Source: Rhynchosporium graminicola (lineage: Eukaryota; Ascomycota; Leotiomycetes; Helotiales; Ploettnerulaceae). From it: a stretch of DNA of 64,000 nucleotides. The DNA is taken from positions 1 to 64,000 of the forward strand of contig FJUW01000087.1 in assembly GCA_900074885.1 (NCBI GenBank), in the 5' to 3' direction. Of the stretch, positions 23,378-34,804 are shown one piece after another; positions within the stretch are counted from its first letter, which is position 1; each line of letters begins with the position of its first letter. Both the position numbers and the translations under genes were made by a program. The notes under the pieces were generated by a model. That model was not told the origin of the DNA, did not search any database, and saw only the letters and a list, made by a program, of their open reading frames with translations.

Positions 23378-25918
23378 TAGAAAGCTTTCAGCTAATTAGG
23401 TAGTCTAGCAGGAGGTCTAGCTTACGTTAGGTTATTAAGGTGGAATTATTATAGCTTAGCGGGAGCGTATTTAACGTCTATAGCGTCGTACTATATGAGA
23501 TCGACGTCTTAATTTAACTAGGAAACTCGGTATAAGAGGCTATTACGCTACTTACGGCACGTAAGTATATCTTCGATCTCCTATTTATCGTCACTAGTGA
23601 TATTAATAAGTAGTAGTAGTAATAAAGTTTATCCTAGCAAGGGGTCGTTTAGATGCTTCCGTAGCTTAGCAGCAGGGAATACGTTATATACTTTTATACT
23701 AGTAGGGAGCTCTAGGCGATAAGAGCTTCCGACCTTTTCAATTATATAGAAAGGTCTATTAGTCGGGAAGTCGAGTTTTTTACTAGGTCGAGTACTCGTA
23801 AAGTAGCGCATATCTAGCTAGATAAAGTCGTCTATAGTAAATAAGAATTCCGACTAGTCGTCTTAATAATAAGAGATAAAAGGTCGTAATCTGCATTAGA
23901 GATATTAGTTATAGATCTCTGTTTAGCTATCTGTTTATAAGTAGTCTACTGCAGAAAGCTATCTTTTAGTACCGAGAATTATAATAACTGCAGTCTAAAA
24001 ATAAGAAACGAATTAAGGCCCTCTATTAAAGGTAATTATTAATAGAGCTCCGAAATAGCAGTATACGTAATATAAGTAAAGCTTTATAAGATCGCGCGTA
24101 TCAGAGGTCTTTCGGTATAAAATACTAATTACTTATTTACTGAAACGGTCGATAAATACGAGAACGTTATCGTAGCTATATTTATCGCAGTTAAAGCTAT
24201 AGTAATCGATTGTAATATGCTCCTATAGACGTGACGGTATAAGCAGGGGTTAGAGGAGGCCCGGTTTCTTATCACGCGGCACTTGAATTCGTCGGTAAGT
24301 ATAATAATTACGATAGTACTAGTTAATAGTTAAAGCGATTCCGTACTACTAGTATTATAATACTAGTAGTTATAAGGTCTTCTTTGCACTTAGATAAGTA
24401 GTCTCTAATCGGTCGTGTACTTCGCGTATAAGTAGAATACGAAAGTATAAGACGTCAGGTATAATTAGTTTTCCTTTATAGAGTAGAAGATCTTTTTCTA
24501 TAGTAAGTTTTCTAGGAGTAGTAGAGAGAGCTTATTTCCGTAAAGCTTAGAGTAATAGCGTAGTGCGATTAGCGTTAAGTACTTATTATACTATAGAAAA
24601 GACTAGCGATAGGTCGGCGACTTCTAAGGCGTTAATAAGCTTAAAGTTATCTATAGAGTCGGAGCTATTCCGGAGGTTGCTTATAAGTAGTACTAGATCG
24701 ATTTGGTCTTCGCGTAGTAGCTGCTATAAACGCTAGGTTCTTTTAGCGTTATTCTAGTTATCTAATTCATCTGTTTTATAAGAGAGAGTATCAGCGAGTG
24801 GATTATACTTCCTAGGTCGATAGGTAATTATAAAGTTATAATCTGCGAGTAGCTTAGCCTATCGGGCTTATCGTGCGTTTAGCTATTTAAAGGTTATGAA
24901 GTACTTAAGAGCTTTATAGTTAGTAACAACGCGGATCTAATATAGTACGCCTACGAGCTCAGATCTCTAGTTACTAAAAGATCGTATAATTACGAGTATT
25001 TCCTTATCGTAAATAGCGTAATTAAGCTCGGCAGGTAGTATAGTCTTAGAGAAGTAGGCTACTAGGAACTAGTCTTCGTCGTGCTATTGCGATAGCACAC
25101 CTGCTATTACTCTATTACTAGCGTCTGTTTCGATTATATAAGGTAGATATTGCTAATAGTAATAGAGGAGTAGTACCGAAGTGAGAGCGTGCTTTAGGTG
25201 ATTAAAAGTATCTTTATACTCCCTAGCGAACCGAAATAATATATTATTTTTAGTGAGTTATATAAGAGGTTTTGCGATAATTCCGTAGTCCTTAATAAAT
25301 CGTTAGTAGAAGTTATAAAAGCCTAAGAACGATTATACGCCCTTAACTATAGTCGGGTAATTCTAAGATTATATAATATTAACCTTCTTAGGGTCTACCT
25401 CGATCCTAGAAGTAGAGATAATAAATCTAAGGTATTTAGTGCGAGTGACGTTAAATTCATACTTCTTAAGGTCGGCTTATAATCTAGCGTCTTATAATTG
25501 TTATAATACCTTATATATATATAATTAATACTATAATAGGTCGTTAGAGTAGATCAGAATATTATCTAGATATGCTATATAGAAGTCGTCCAAGTAGTCG
25601 AATAAGACGTTATTTATATATCGCTAGTATATCGTAGGGCTATTAGTCAGACCGAAAGGGAGTACCTTGCACTTATATATACTATAACAGGTCCGGAAGG
25701 TCGTATACTCTTCAGAGGCTAGATCTATTCGAATTCGGTAGAACGCCTAGCGAATATCTAGTTTAGTGAATATCTTAGTAGTAGAGATTCTAGCTAGCGT
25801 TTCATCGATTAATAGTAGTAGATATTAATCCTTCCTCGTGAGGTTATTAAGTGCGCGAAAGTCGATACAGAATCTTAGACTTCTATTAGCTTTCTTAACG
25901 AAAAGAATAGGTATAGCG
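23378..25918 (-). repeat. E3 duplicated block, copy B (2541 bp)
   Basis: Second copy of 20836-23376, starting directly after the N at 23377. It continues smoothly into upstream pol at 25919, so copy B is the one in natural context at that end, while copy A is in natural context beside the left LTR. Confidence 0.85.
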
Positions 25919-28900
25919 TATAGTGCTTAAGAAGGTTCGATGAAACCTTTAGCTAAGTTATTAGTAATATACGCCTTAACGACTTCAAGTTCTTCAGCTA
26001 ATATCTTATATAAGAGGGAGTATGTAAGGTTCTTCTCGGCCCCTTCCTCAAGCTTAATTCGGTAATCGTATAAGCAATAAGGAGGGAGAATATCGCTAGC
26101 TTCCTTAGAAAAGACGTATACCTACTAGCTATACTCGTAAGGGATCTATAGTTCTGAATCCAATTCGCTTAAGCTAATAGTAAATTACTAGGCAGTTTTG
26201 CGACGTTCCGTAAGGTCGATAGTTAAAGATACGATAGTAGTATTACGTTACTGAACTGCGATTCGGTCGTTAAGAAGCTTATCTATCTTATGAAAAGTAG
26301 TAGAGAAGATCTTATCGTTAGAAGACTTCTAGCATTTATATAAGAGATAGAAAGCTAAGCTGCTAATCGTATAAATCTCTAGCGCAAGAGGCTCTAGAAG
26401 AGGTCTGAGCACACGAGATAATCTTTATCGCTTCCGAAATATTATAATAGCTATTTTTATACTTTAAGTAGCTTCTATTAAGTCGCGAGATAGTATTCCG
26501 AGTAACTATTAGTCTATAGTATGAATTACACGGGCGTAGTCTTATACGTAAGTCTTTAACGTAAAGACTTCTAATTAGAGTTAAAGTAGAGATTCACGCG
26601 GGATATAAGCGATAATATCGCTAAATCGTACGCACTTCGGCCGTATATCAGTAGCTTCTCTAGAGTATAAAAACTTCTCTTTACTACTCTATTCTTATTC
26701 TTCAGGTAATAAACACTTAGGCTCGTCGTATCTATAATAAGTAATATGAACGCCGGAGAAATAGTCCTGACTAATTAGCAGTAGTAATAGAGGGTTAGTT
26801 ACCTGTGGAACACTCTCTAGGGGAGAGTTTTAGATGTTTTTATAGCTATAAGTCTCCCTAGAAATGCGCTTCTGAGCTAGTAATAGTTATTTAATAATAG
26901 AGATAGAGTTAATAACAGCTCGAATATTAATAGGAGAGTTAGCTGCGCTTCGCTATTCCTCGTACGCTTCCTAGAACTAATTAAGGCGTTCGTTTCGTTC
27001 GTTAGCGTCGTATTAGTAGCGCTAGTAAGTATAGTATTTACGTAAGTCCTTAATCTCGATCAGAGAGCTATAAACGTTACTAAGAGGAGTATATAGTAGC
27101 TAAATAATCTATCGTTTGGAGGTATCTAAGAGTACTTAATATTCCGAAAGCCAGGTCCTTCCGAGTATAATACTATAGTTTCCGAGAGTAGTAATAAGAA
27201 AAGGAGTAAATACCTGAACGCGACGATCTACTATTAAATTAAGTATTATATAGTAACTAATAGTACTACTATTAACGCTATTAAAGCCTTTAATAGGAAT
27301 TGCGTTTAGTAGAGAGTAAATTGAAGGTTTTAAGAAGAAGGAAAAGGATTTAAGAAAAGAATAATTAATAAAATAATATCTATTAGCTCCAGAATCGAGA
27401 AGTGCGGGTAGCTTATACGAGAGTCTATTCTTAGTAAAAGTAGCACGTATAGTAAACGATTAACTACTAAGAAGCTTCGTAAGGTCAAGATATCGCATAT
27501 CTCGTATACTACTTAGGAAGGAGTCTTTCCCTAGGCGTAGTCTTTTACTAGCGGTTTAATATACTCTTAGGCGTTATCGTACGTTTCTTCTAGCTCGTTA
27601 TTAACGTCGTTATTAGCGTTNTATTTACTAGTCGCACTAGTATTCTCGGGCGTAAGAAGACTAATTTGCGGATAAGAAGAGGAGTTAGTACTATAGCGCT
27701 AGGAGGAGGTATTTATAAGGCGTTCCCGAGTCGCGCTAGCCTTAGCCGAAGACTCGGAATAGTAGGTCTTTTCAATGAATTAACCTTAGTCTTTAGCTTA
27801 TATAGCCTTAACGTATTCTTCTAATGTCCTTAACGTTCAGTACTATTAGAAGAGCTATTTCCGTAGCTATATAAGTAGCTTCTCTTATAAGTCTATTTTC
27901 AGAGTCGATTAATTATTTACTCTAGCTTTATAAGCTAGCGTACGAAACTCGTAGTAGAATATCCAGAAGGTCTACTTATAATCTATCTTTAGCGCGGAGT
28001 AGCTAGCTCTTATAGTTTATTAGTCATATGGATTAGATAAGAAGAAGATAAGTTAAGTGATTATATCGAGTGAATCGATTATACTGCTTTCTTCGTTATA
28101 TTCTAGTTCTAAGAACAAGAGTTCCAGGTAAGTTCTAGCTATTCCTTCCGTTTAGTTAAGTAACTAATCTTTATAGTGATCTTCGTCGATGAAATAGCTA
28201 GAGTAGCGCTAGAGGGCGTTACGTATCTGCACTTCCTAGAGTTTTAGAGAGTAGTCGATTCTATCGGAGAGCTTATTTAGAAGGTTCAGTATCTTCTCTA
28301 TACGCGTAGCGTATAATATTAATAATATTCCTCTAGTAGATTGTTCTCGACGACGATTATTAGGCGTAAGAGTAGCGTTATCTTCTTTAATTAATAGTAA
28401 TAGTATTATACGCGATTAAATATTATTAAATAATATAGACTTAGTAGAGCGCTAAGTAGTTAACTAGCGTAGTTCTAGGAACTCGTCCCGTAACTAGCGT
28501 AGTTCTGCAGATAAGTCAGCGTTTAATTATCTCTCATCCGCGAGCTTCCTTTCTGCCTCTTATAGCTAGTAAGCGCGGTCTTCCTATAAGTTACTTATAG
28601 TTACTATTAATATAGGAGTATTATCGGGAAGGTTTAGCGACTCAGTAAGTTCGTTAATTATAGTAGGAGTTAGGGAGCTTAACTCGGACGAGGCGTCGTC
28701 GCAAGTACTCTCTATTATAGAGAGAGATAGGTTATAGTAAGTATTACGAGTCGCTGAAGAAAAGGAGGTAGAGGGAGTCGGAGAACTAGTAGTCGACTTA
28801 TCGGACTTAGGTTACTTCAGTTTAAGTACTATTCTTTAAGTTTATACTTAGTATAGGCCTTCTCTATATAGCGTAGTCTCTTGCGTTTAGTAGCTCTAGG

Positions 28901-28966
28901 TATAGAGGTATAATATAAGTAGATATTTACTATCTTCCTAGATATAAGTAAAAGAGTTATAGATAA

Positions 28967-29201
28967 TATAACGCTTACTCTAGAAAGGTCTTAAAACTAC
29001 CTAGGTAATAAGACCTTATATTACTATAAATATAAAGTAATAAGAATCACTTAAGAATCTATAACTAAGGAGTAAAGAAGTAGAGAGGGAATAGAAGTAT
29101 ATATATGAAAAGGGGCCCCTAAACTCTACTTATGTAATCTCGCTTAGTAGTAAGTATTTCTACTAATAGGGAGAGACCTCCAAACCTGACCAGTCGTCAC
29201 A
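28967..29201 (-). repeat. E3 right (5') LTR, 235 bp
   Basis: Starts TATAACGCTTAC (RIP form of TGTGACGCTTGC) and ends CGTCACA. Followed by the target duplication GGGAG at 29202-29206, after which E2 sequence resumes. Confidence 0.88.
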
Positions 29202-32200
29202 GGGAGTATTTGAGGCTCTTCTCGGCCCTTTCCTTAAGCTTAATTCGGTAATCGTATAAGTAATAAGAAGGGAGAATATCGCTAGCTTCTTTAGAAAAGA
29301 CATATACTTACTAGCTATACTCGTAAGGGATCTATAGTTCTGAATCTAATTCGCTTAAGCTAATAGCAAATTACTAAGCGGTTTTACGATATTCCGTAAG
29401 GTCGATAGTTAAAGATACGATAGTAGTATTATATTACTAAACTGCGATTTAGTCGTTAAGAAGCTTATCTATCTCATGAAGAGTAATAAAGAAGATCTTA
29501 TTATTAGAAGACTTCTAGCGTTTATATAAGAGATAGAAAGCTAAGCTACTAATTATATAAATCTCTAGCGCAGGAGGCTCTAGAAGAGGTCTAAGCATAC
29601 GAGGTGATCTTAATCGCTTCCGAAATATCGTAGTAGCTATATTTATACTTTAAGTAGCTTCTATTAAGTCGAGAGATAGTATTCCGAGTAACTATTAATC
29701 TATAGTATAAATTATATAAGCGTAGTCTTATGCGTAAGTCTTTAACGTAGAGACTTCTAATTAGGGTTAAAGTAGAGATTCACGCGGGATATAAGTAATA
29801 ATATCGCTAAATCGTACGCACTTCGGCCGTATATTAGTAGCTTCTCTAGAGTATAAAGACTTCTCTTTACTACTCTATTCTTATTCTTCAGATAATAAAC
29901 ACTTAGGCTTATTATATCTATAATAAGTAGTATAAACGCCGGAGAAATAGTCCTAACTGATCGGCAGTAGTAATAGAGAGTTAGTTACCTATAGAATACT
30001 CTCTAAGGGAGAGTTTTAGATATTTTTATAACTATAAGTCTCCCTAGAAGTGCGCTTCCGAGCTAGTAATAGTCGTTTAATAATAGAGATAGAGTTAGTA
30101 ATAGCTCGAATATTAATAAGAGAGTTAGCTGCGCTTCGCTATTCCTCGTACGCTTCCTAGAACTAATTAAGGCGTTCGTTTCGTTCGTTAGCGTCGTATT
30201 AGTAGCGCTAGTAGGTAAAGTATTTAAATAAGTCCTTAATCTCGATCGGAGAGCTATAAACGTTACTAGGAGAAGTATATAGTAGCTAAATAATCTATCG
30301 TTTAGAAGTATCTAAGAGTACTTAATATTCCGAAAGCTAGGCCCTTCCGAGTATAATACTATGGTTTCCGAGAGTAATAATAAGAAAGGGGGTAAATACC
30401 TGAACGCGATAATCTATTATTAAATTAAGTATCGTATAATAACTAATAGTACTACTATTAACGCTATTAAAGCTTTTAATAGGAATTACGTTTAGCAGAG
30501 GGTAAATTAAAGGTTTTAAGAAGAAGGAAAGAGATTTAAGAAAAGAATAATTAATAAAATAATATCTATTAGCTCTAGAATCGAGAAGTGCGAGTAGCTT
30601 ATATAAGAGTCTATTCTTAGTAAGAGTAGCACGTATAATAAACGATTAACTACTAAGAAGCTTCGTAAGGTCAAGATATCGTATATCTCGTATACTACCT
30701 AAGAAGGAGTCTTTCCCTAGGCGTAGTCTTTTACTAGCAGTTTAATATACTCCTAGGCGTTATTATACGTTTCTTTATCGTTATTATCTTCTGACTTACT
30801 ATTAATATTATTATTAGCATTAATTACGTTAATTCGATACGGAGTATTAAGTCGAGCTAACGACGAGCGTAAGTATAAGGTAAGCGTAAAGTGACAAGGA
30901 GTATTCGCTAGCGATTATACACGAGGCGTATCGTTTCGTATAAAGTATAATACTTATTTACTAGTCGCACTAGTATTCTCGGGCGTAAGAAGACTAATTT
31001 GCGGATAAGAAGAGGAGTTAGTACTATAGCGCTAAGAGGAAGTATTTATAGGGCGTTCCCGAGTCGCGCTAGCCTTAGCCGAAGACTCGGAATAGTAGGT
31101 CTTTTCAATGAATTAACCTTAGTCTTTAGCTTATATAGCCTTAACGTATTCTTCTAATGTCCTTAATGTTCAGTACTATTAGAAGAGCTATTTCCGTAGC
31201 TATATAAGTAGCTTCTCTTATAAGTCTATTTTCAGAGTCGATTGATTATTTACTCTAGCTTTATAAGCTAGCGTACGAAACTCGTAGTAGAATATCTAGA
31301 AGGTCTGCTTATAATCTATCTTTAGCGCGGAGTAGCTAGCTCTTATAGTTTATTAGTCGTATAGATTAGATAAGAAGAAGACGAGGTAAGTGATTATATC
31401 GAGTGAATCGATTATACTGCCTTCTTTGTTATATTCTAGTTCTAAGAATAAGAGTTCTAAGTAAGTTCTAGCTATTCCTTCCGTTTAGTTAAGTAACTAA
31501 TCTTTATAGTAATCTTTATCGATAAAGTAGCTAGAGTAGCGCCGGAGGGCGTTACGTATCTATACTTCCTAGAGTTTTAGAGAGTAGTCGATTCTATTAG
31601 AGAGCTTATTTAGAAGGTTTAGTATCTTCTCTATACGCGTAGCGTATAATATTAACGATATTCCCCTAGTAGATTATTCTCGATAACGATTATTAGGCGT
31701 AAGAGTAGTATTATCTTCTTTAATTAATAGTAGTAGTATTATACGTAATTAAATGTTATAAAACGATATAGACTTAGTAGAGCGCTAAGCAGTTAACTAG
31801 TATAGTTCTAGGAACTCGTCTCGTAACTAATATAGTTCTGCAGATAAGTTAGCGTTTAATTATCTCTCCTCTGCGAGCTTCCTTTCTGCTTCTTATAGCT
31901 AGTAAGCGCGGTCTTCCTATAAGTTACTTATAGTTACTATTAATATAGGAGTATTATCGGGGAGGTTTAGGGACTCAGTGAGTTCGTTGATTATAGTAAG
32001 AGTTAGGGAGCTTAACTCAGATAAGGCGTTATCGTAAGTACTCTCTACTATAGAGAGAGGTAGGTTATAGCGAGTATTACGAGTCGCTGAAGAATAGGAG
32101 GTAGAGGGAGTCGGAGAACTAGTAGTCGATTTATCAGACTTAGGTTACTTCGGTTTAGGTACTATTCTTTAAGTTTATACTTAGTATAAGCCTTCTCCGT

Positions 32201-32299
32201 ATAGCGTAATCTCCTGCGTTTAGTAGCTCTAGGTATAGAGGTATAATATAAGTAGATATTTACTATCTTCTTAGACGTAAGTAAAAGAGTTATAGATAA

Positions 32300-32534
32300 T
32301 ATAACGCTTACTCTAGAAAGGTCTTAAAACTACCTAAGTAATAAGATCTCATATTACTATGAATATAAAGTAATAAGAATCACTTAAGAATCTATAACTA
32401 AGGAGTAAAGAAGTAGAGAGAGAAGGGAAGTATATATATGAAAAGGGGCCCCTAAACTCTACTCGTGTAATCTCGCTTAGCAGTAAGTGTTTCTACTAAT
32501 AGGGAGAAACCTCCAAACCTGACCAGTCGTCACA
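32300..32534 (-). repeat. E2 right (5') LTR, 235 bp
   Basis: Starts TATAACGCTTAC and ends CGTCACA. Followed by the target duplication TTCTG at 32535-32539. Carries the E2-specific GAAGGGAAG variant. Confidence 0.85.
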
Positions 32535-32539
32535 TTCTG

Positions 32540-33093
32540 CGCTTACTAGCTTAGCGTCTTTACGCGCCCTCTCTCTTTCTTATTTCTCTTTTTCTTCTTT
32601 CTTTAAGGCTTTAAGAGTATCGAGCTTAGCTATTAATTTAAACTAGTAGTAATTATCTTTTATTACTTTTCGTATAAGAAACGTTTCTATTTCTTTAATC
32701 TTACGATCCGCGCGTAAAACTCAGCTACTACTAAATCTTTCTTATCTTCTAGTCTCTTAATGTAAGAGTCTAGACTCTTCTATTCGAAAGCTATAAGTAT
32801 CCGGTTCCTTATACGAATATTATAAGATTTATTTATTTAAGCGTAATAACTATATCTAATTAGTTTAAGATCGCGAGATAATATATACTCTTTATATTTC
32901 GCCTTTTCGCATCTGATATATAATACTTTAATTTTACTACTTAATCTTATTTATCTTCTAAGTATAATATAATCGACTTGTTTAGTTAAGCGCTTAGGGG
33001 GTATAATAAAAGAAGAAGATAGCTATAGGTAGTTATTAATATTTCCTTAGGTATACTTAAGTGTAAAGATACGCTAAGATAGAAGGAGGATAG
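32540..33093. other. E1 3' segment with antisense coding-like stretch
   Basis: This lies between the E2 insertion point and the E1 right LTR. The minus strand from about 32724 to 32537 reads, with two RIP-type stops, as a charged helical segment (for example LIAKLDTLKALKKEE followed by ERERARKDAKLV). E1 itself is in plus orientation, so this is antisense to it. It could be the C-terminal end of another element inserted earlier, or an antisense frame of E1. I see nothing else recognisable. Confidence 0.4.
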
Positions 33094-33508
33094 TATTACG
33101 AACTAGTATAGTTCTTTGCGCTAAAGAGTTAGTACTATTAGAAGAAAGGTACTAATATAGTTAGGTTATAGGTAATCTAGGATCACGTGATATACTAGAC
33201 TACTAGATAGGTCGCGAGAGCTTATAAGCTAATCATATGATATATTAGACTACTAGATAGATCGCGAGAGCTTACGCGCTCTATAAGATAGTCTTATATA
33301 GCTAGTATAAGAGAACAAAAGTTCTATATAAAACTAGCATATCTGCTATTAGATAGGAGCTTCGTACTCAAATTCATATAGTAATTAATACCTGCTTATA
33401 ACGTCTTAATTCTAATTAAGAACCGAACTTCTTATTTACTTTACTTTATAGCTAGTACTAACCGACGAGCCTGTATACTGCGTACTAGTCAGAACCAGGA
33501 ACGTTATA
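33094..33508 (+). repeat. E1 right (3') LTR
   Basis: Starts TATTACGAACTAG, the RIP-altered form of the left LTR start, directly after the purine-rich tract. Contains its own 50-bp tandem duplication (33181-33230 and 33231-33280). Ends GAACGTTATA, matching the left LTR end. Confidence 0.55.
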
Positions 33509-33582
33509 ATAGGATACTAGAGTATTATAGAGAGATAAGCTCTTCGCTAAGGCTCCTAGATCTTGAAAAGTAATTAATTCTT

Positions 33583-33774
33583 AGTATTACTGAAACGCGA
33601 ATCTTCAGAATATCGTTCAGCTCCTCTATATAGCTTATTAGAAAGTTATAGAGTTAAAGAGGAGATAGTTATTATATTATATCTTCCGAAGGCGGGGAAG
33701 ACTACCTACTGTCTAGCGTAGATCCCGGCCCTCCCAGGTTCCGGAAGGAGCTATCTATCTATATCACGTAACTA
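33583..33774 (-). repeat. E0 right (5') LTR
   Basis: On the minus strand it starts TAGTTACGTGATATAG (RIP form of a TG start) and ends near AGTAATACTAAGA. Matches 7108-7247 over the shared part. Immediately beyond it (33775 on) the DNA is no longer RIP-mutated, so this is the edge of the transposon block. Confidence 0.5.
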
Positions 33775-33779
33775 TTGCC

Positions 33780-34453
33780 CGCGATATGCGGGAGGCTAGA
33801 GATAATCGAATTACTCGTAATTCGGGATTTATTGATAATGAATATTGATCAATTCATACGACGTGAGTACGATGTCAAAAATTAATCTACGGGTTTGAGA
33901 AGGTACTATGATATTTTGAGATCATCGAACACCAGCGACAGCCTAAACATTTCTGCATTGTCGACTCGTGATTTCTCAGGCAGTAAATCTCAATTTCGAA
34001 AGCACGGAAGTACACATGATTGGAACTCCATGCCTCGATAGTTTCTGGTCTTATAGCATACCCCGCATGCCAAACATTGACTTGTCATCGCATCTTTCGT
34101 AGTCATTGTTTACTCTCGAATAAGGAAAAAGACGTGGCTTCATGAGACGTTCTGTTCGCCGAGGATGAAAAAGATCACCTTGCCATGATTCAAGGATTCA
34201 TCGATATTGCAAGAAGGCACCATGAGAAACCAGGTAGGCAATCTCGCTTCCTTGATAGTCTCTATGGTGTCTTGAAACGAGTAAATTAACTGGTCGAAGG
34301 GCTTCGGCGCTTCACTTATGCACTTACCGTGCCTCCCAAAAATTCCCAAATCGCACCCATAGCCAAATCGAAATTTTCGGTTTTCGTAGCACCTGGTCTC
34401 CAGAACTCTCTTGGTTCTATTTACAGCGGTGCCTAGGCACTGTTAGGAAACAT
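33780..34453. other. Intergenic DNA with unassigned minus-strand frame
   Basis: Normal composition resumes. A minus-strand open frame at 34140-34349 (69 codons) contains LPTWFLMVPSCNIDESLN and a possible donor GTAAGT just upstream in an alternative frame (MGAIWEFLGGT, about 34361-34329). It may be a decayed gene, but no family is recognisable. A small CCCGC/GCGGG hairpin lies at 33778-33792. Confidence 0.25.
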
Positions 34454-34804
34454 ATGTCGACTCTGGCTGTTGGTTCATTATCTACGAGGGAGTCTTGGTA
34501 TTTTGACGTATTGACTAAGATTATGAATGTCACTTTTTTGAAGCCTGTGCCTGGGAATGACATTGTTTTTATTGGTTATGAAGTCACAGGAATCGGAAAA
34601 CGATTAGATAAGAAGGGGCAGTTTCATCTGATAGGAAATAAAAGCCGATGCTTCATAGCTTATATCAGCTGCTCACTGAGGGCATCTGACGGTGAAGTCC
34701 TTGCGCCAAGTGACAAAGGGAGAAAGAAACGCTACGGTATCAATGTTGCAGGTCACTGGAAGCAAGATCTAGTATTCTTCTCAAGAAGTAAGATGTTTTC
34801 CTAG
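34454..34804 (+). pseudogene. Hotdog-fold thioesterase fragment (PaaI/4HBT-like)
   Basis: A + strand open frame of 116 codons contains STLAVGSLSTRESW, MNVTFLKPVPGNDIVFIGYE and VTGIGKRL, then SDGEVLAPSDKGR. This order (catalytic-helix tail, NVTFLKPVP strand, GKRL strand, SDGEVLA strand) is typical of fungal acyl-CoA thioesterase-like hotdog proteins. About 23 residues between GKRL and SDGEV do not belong to the fold and may be an intron with a lost donor site. The N-terminal half with the usual HGG loop is not visible upstream. I therefore read it as a fragment or pseudogene. The alternative is a short gene with an upstream exon I cannot define. Confidence 0.4.

Larger units (their letters stand above)
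20513..29201 (-). mobile_element. E3: second copy of the E2 family inserted inside E2
   Basis: Its 235-bp LTRs lie at 20513-20747 and 28967-29201. The 5-bp target duplication GGGAG sits at 20508-20512 and 29202-29206. Joining E2 across this point restores a continuous minus-strand pol upstream of RT, which proves the nesting. The two LTRs differ at about 17 positions, all transitions by my alignment. Both carry AGAGAGGGAATAGAAG, absent from the E2 LTRs. The interior holds pol fragments, a protease with LPALLDSGANRYYFINYSF (minus strand, near 27345-27430) and Gag. It contains two N characters (23377 and 27621), a 2541-bp duplicated block, and a 270-bp deletion relative to E2. The two 60-codon open frames at 21087-21269 and 23629-23811 are the pol C-terminal SH3-like segment, not host genes. 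Confidence 0.88.
17278..32534 (-). mobile_element. E2: Ty3/gypsy retrotransposon, minus orientation, split by E3
   Basis: LTRs of exactly 235 bp lie at 17278-17512 and 32300-32534. They begin TGTGACG (or its RIP form TATAACG) and end CGTCACA. The 5-bp target duplication TTCTG is at 17273-17277 and 32535-32539. The body is 17513-20512 plus 29207-32299. On the minus strand, RNase H is clear around 19640-19270 (LLAELNYAIYDKE). Reverse transcriptase shows LPFGLTNGP and YLDNILIYS near 20150-20040. Integrase and a C-terminal SH3-like domain lie toward 17800-18900. The upstream part at 29207-32299 holds the protease and Gag regions. The LTR pair shares internal variants (AGAGAGAGAAGGGAAG) that E3 lacks, which confirms the pairing. 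Confidence 0.85.
11467..33508 (+). mobile_element. E1: chromodomain Ty3/gypsy retrotransposon (chromovirus), plus orientation, RIP-dead
   Basis: The left LTR is 11467-11789 and the right LTR 33094-33508, preceded by the purine tract AGAAGGAGGA. The body runs 11790-17277 and resumes at 32540 after the E2 insertion. Gag occupies roughly 11800-13400. A protease relic ALINSEAIRRFI (from DSGA-type) lies at about 13535. Reverse transcriptase includes YLNNILVYSE at 14610-14645 (from YLDD). RNase H runs about 15290-15480 ('NYNIYKKELIAIIK'). Integrase runs about 16100-16620 with IISDRDKLF and GSEKMN. A chromodomain relic lies near 17080-17140 ('K.KNYLYSDN..ES'). Protease-RT-RH-IN-chromodomain order identifies a chromovirus. 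Dozens of TAA/TAG stops show it is inactive. I found no matching flanking target duplication (ATATT against ATAGG). Confidence 0.75.
7108..33774 (-). mobile_element. E0: outermost LTR-type element, minus orientation, unclassified
   Basis: Direct repeats bound the whole RIP-mutated block: 7108-7247 (left, apparently truncated) and about 33583-33774 (right). Both contain the same marker run, including GATCCCGGCCCTCC and GGTTCCGGAAG. On the minus strand a G-rich polypurine tract (GGGGGGAGAG, 7257-7248) lies immediately before the left copy, which places the left repeat as the 3' LTR. The body survives at 7248-11466 and about 33509-33582, and is interrupted by E1. Minus-strand frames through 8800-10380 have a coding look, including a Lys/Glu-rich stretch near 10191-10330 and an Ile/Leu-rich helical stretch near 8850-9230. 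I cannot find reverse transcriptase or integrase motifs, so the class is open. Confidence 0.5.

Noticed and set aside
21087..23811. Two identical 60-codon frames (21087-21269 and 23629-23811) as host genes
   Set aside because: They are the pol C-terminal SH3-like segment of E3, seen twice because of the 2.54-kb duplicated block.
33775..33779. TTGCC as the target duplication of E0
   Set aside because: No matching TTGCC at the truncated left end near 7100, so the duplication cannot be shown.
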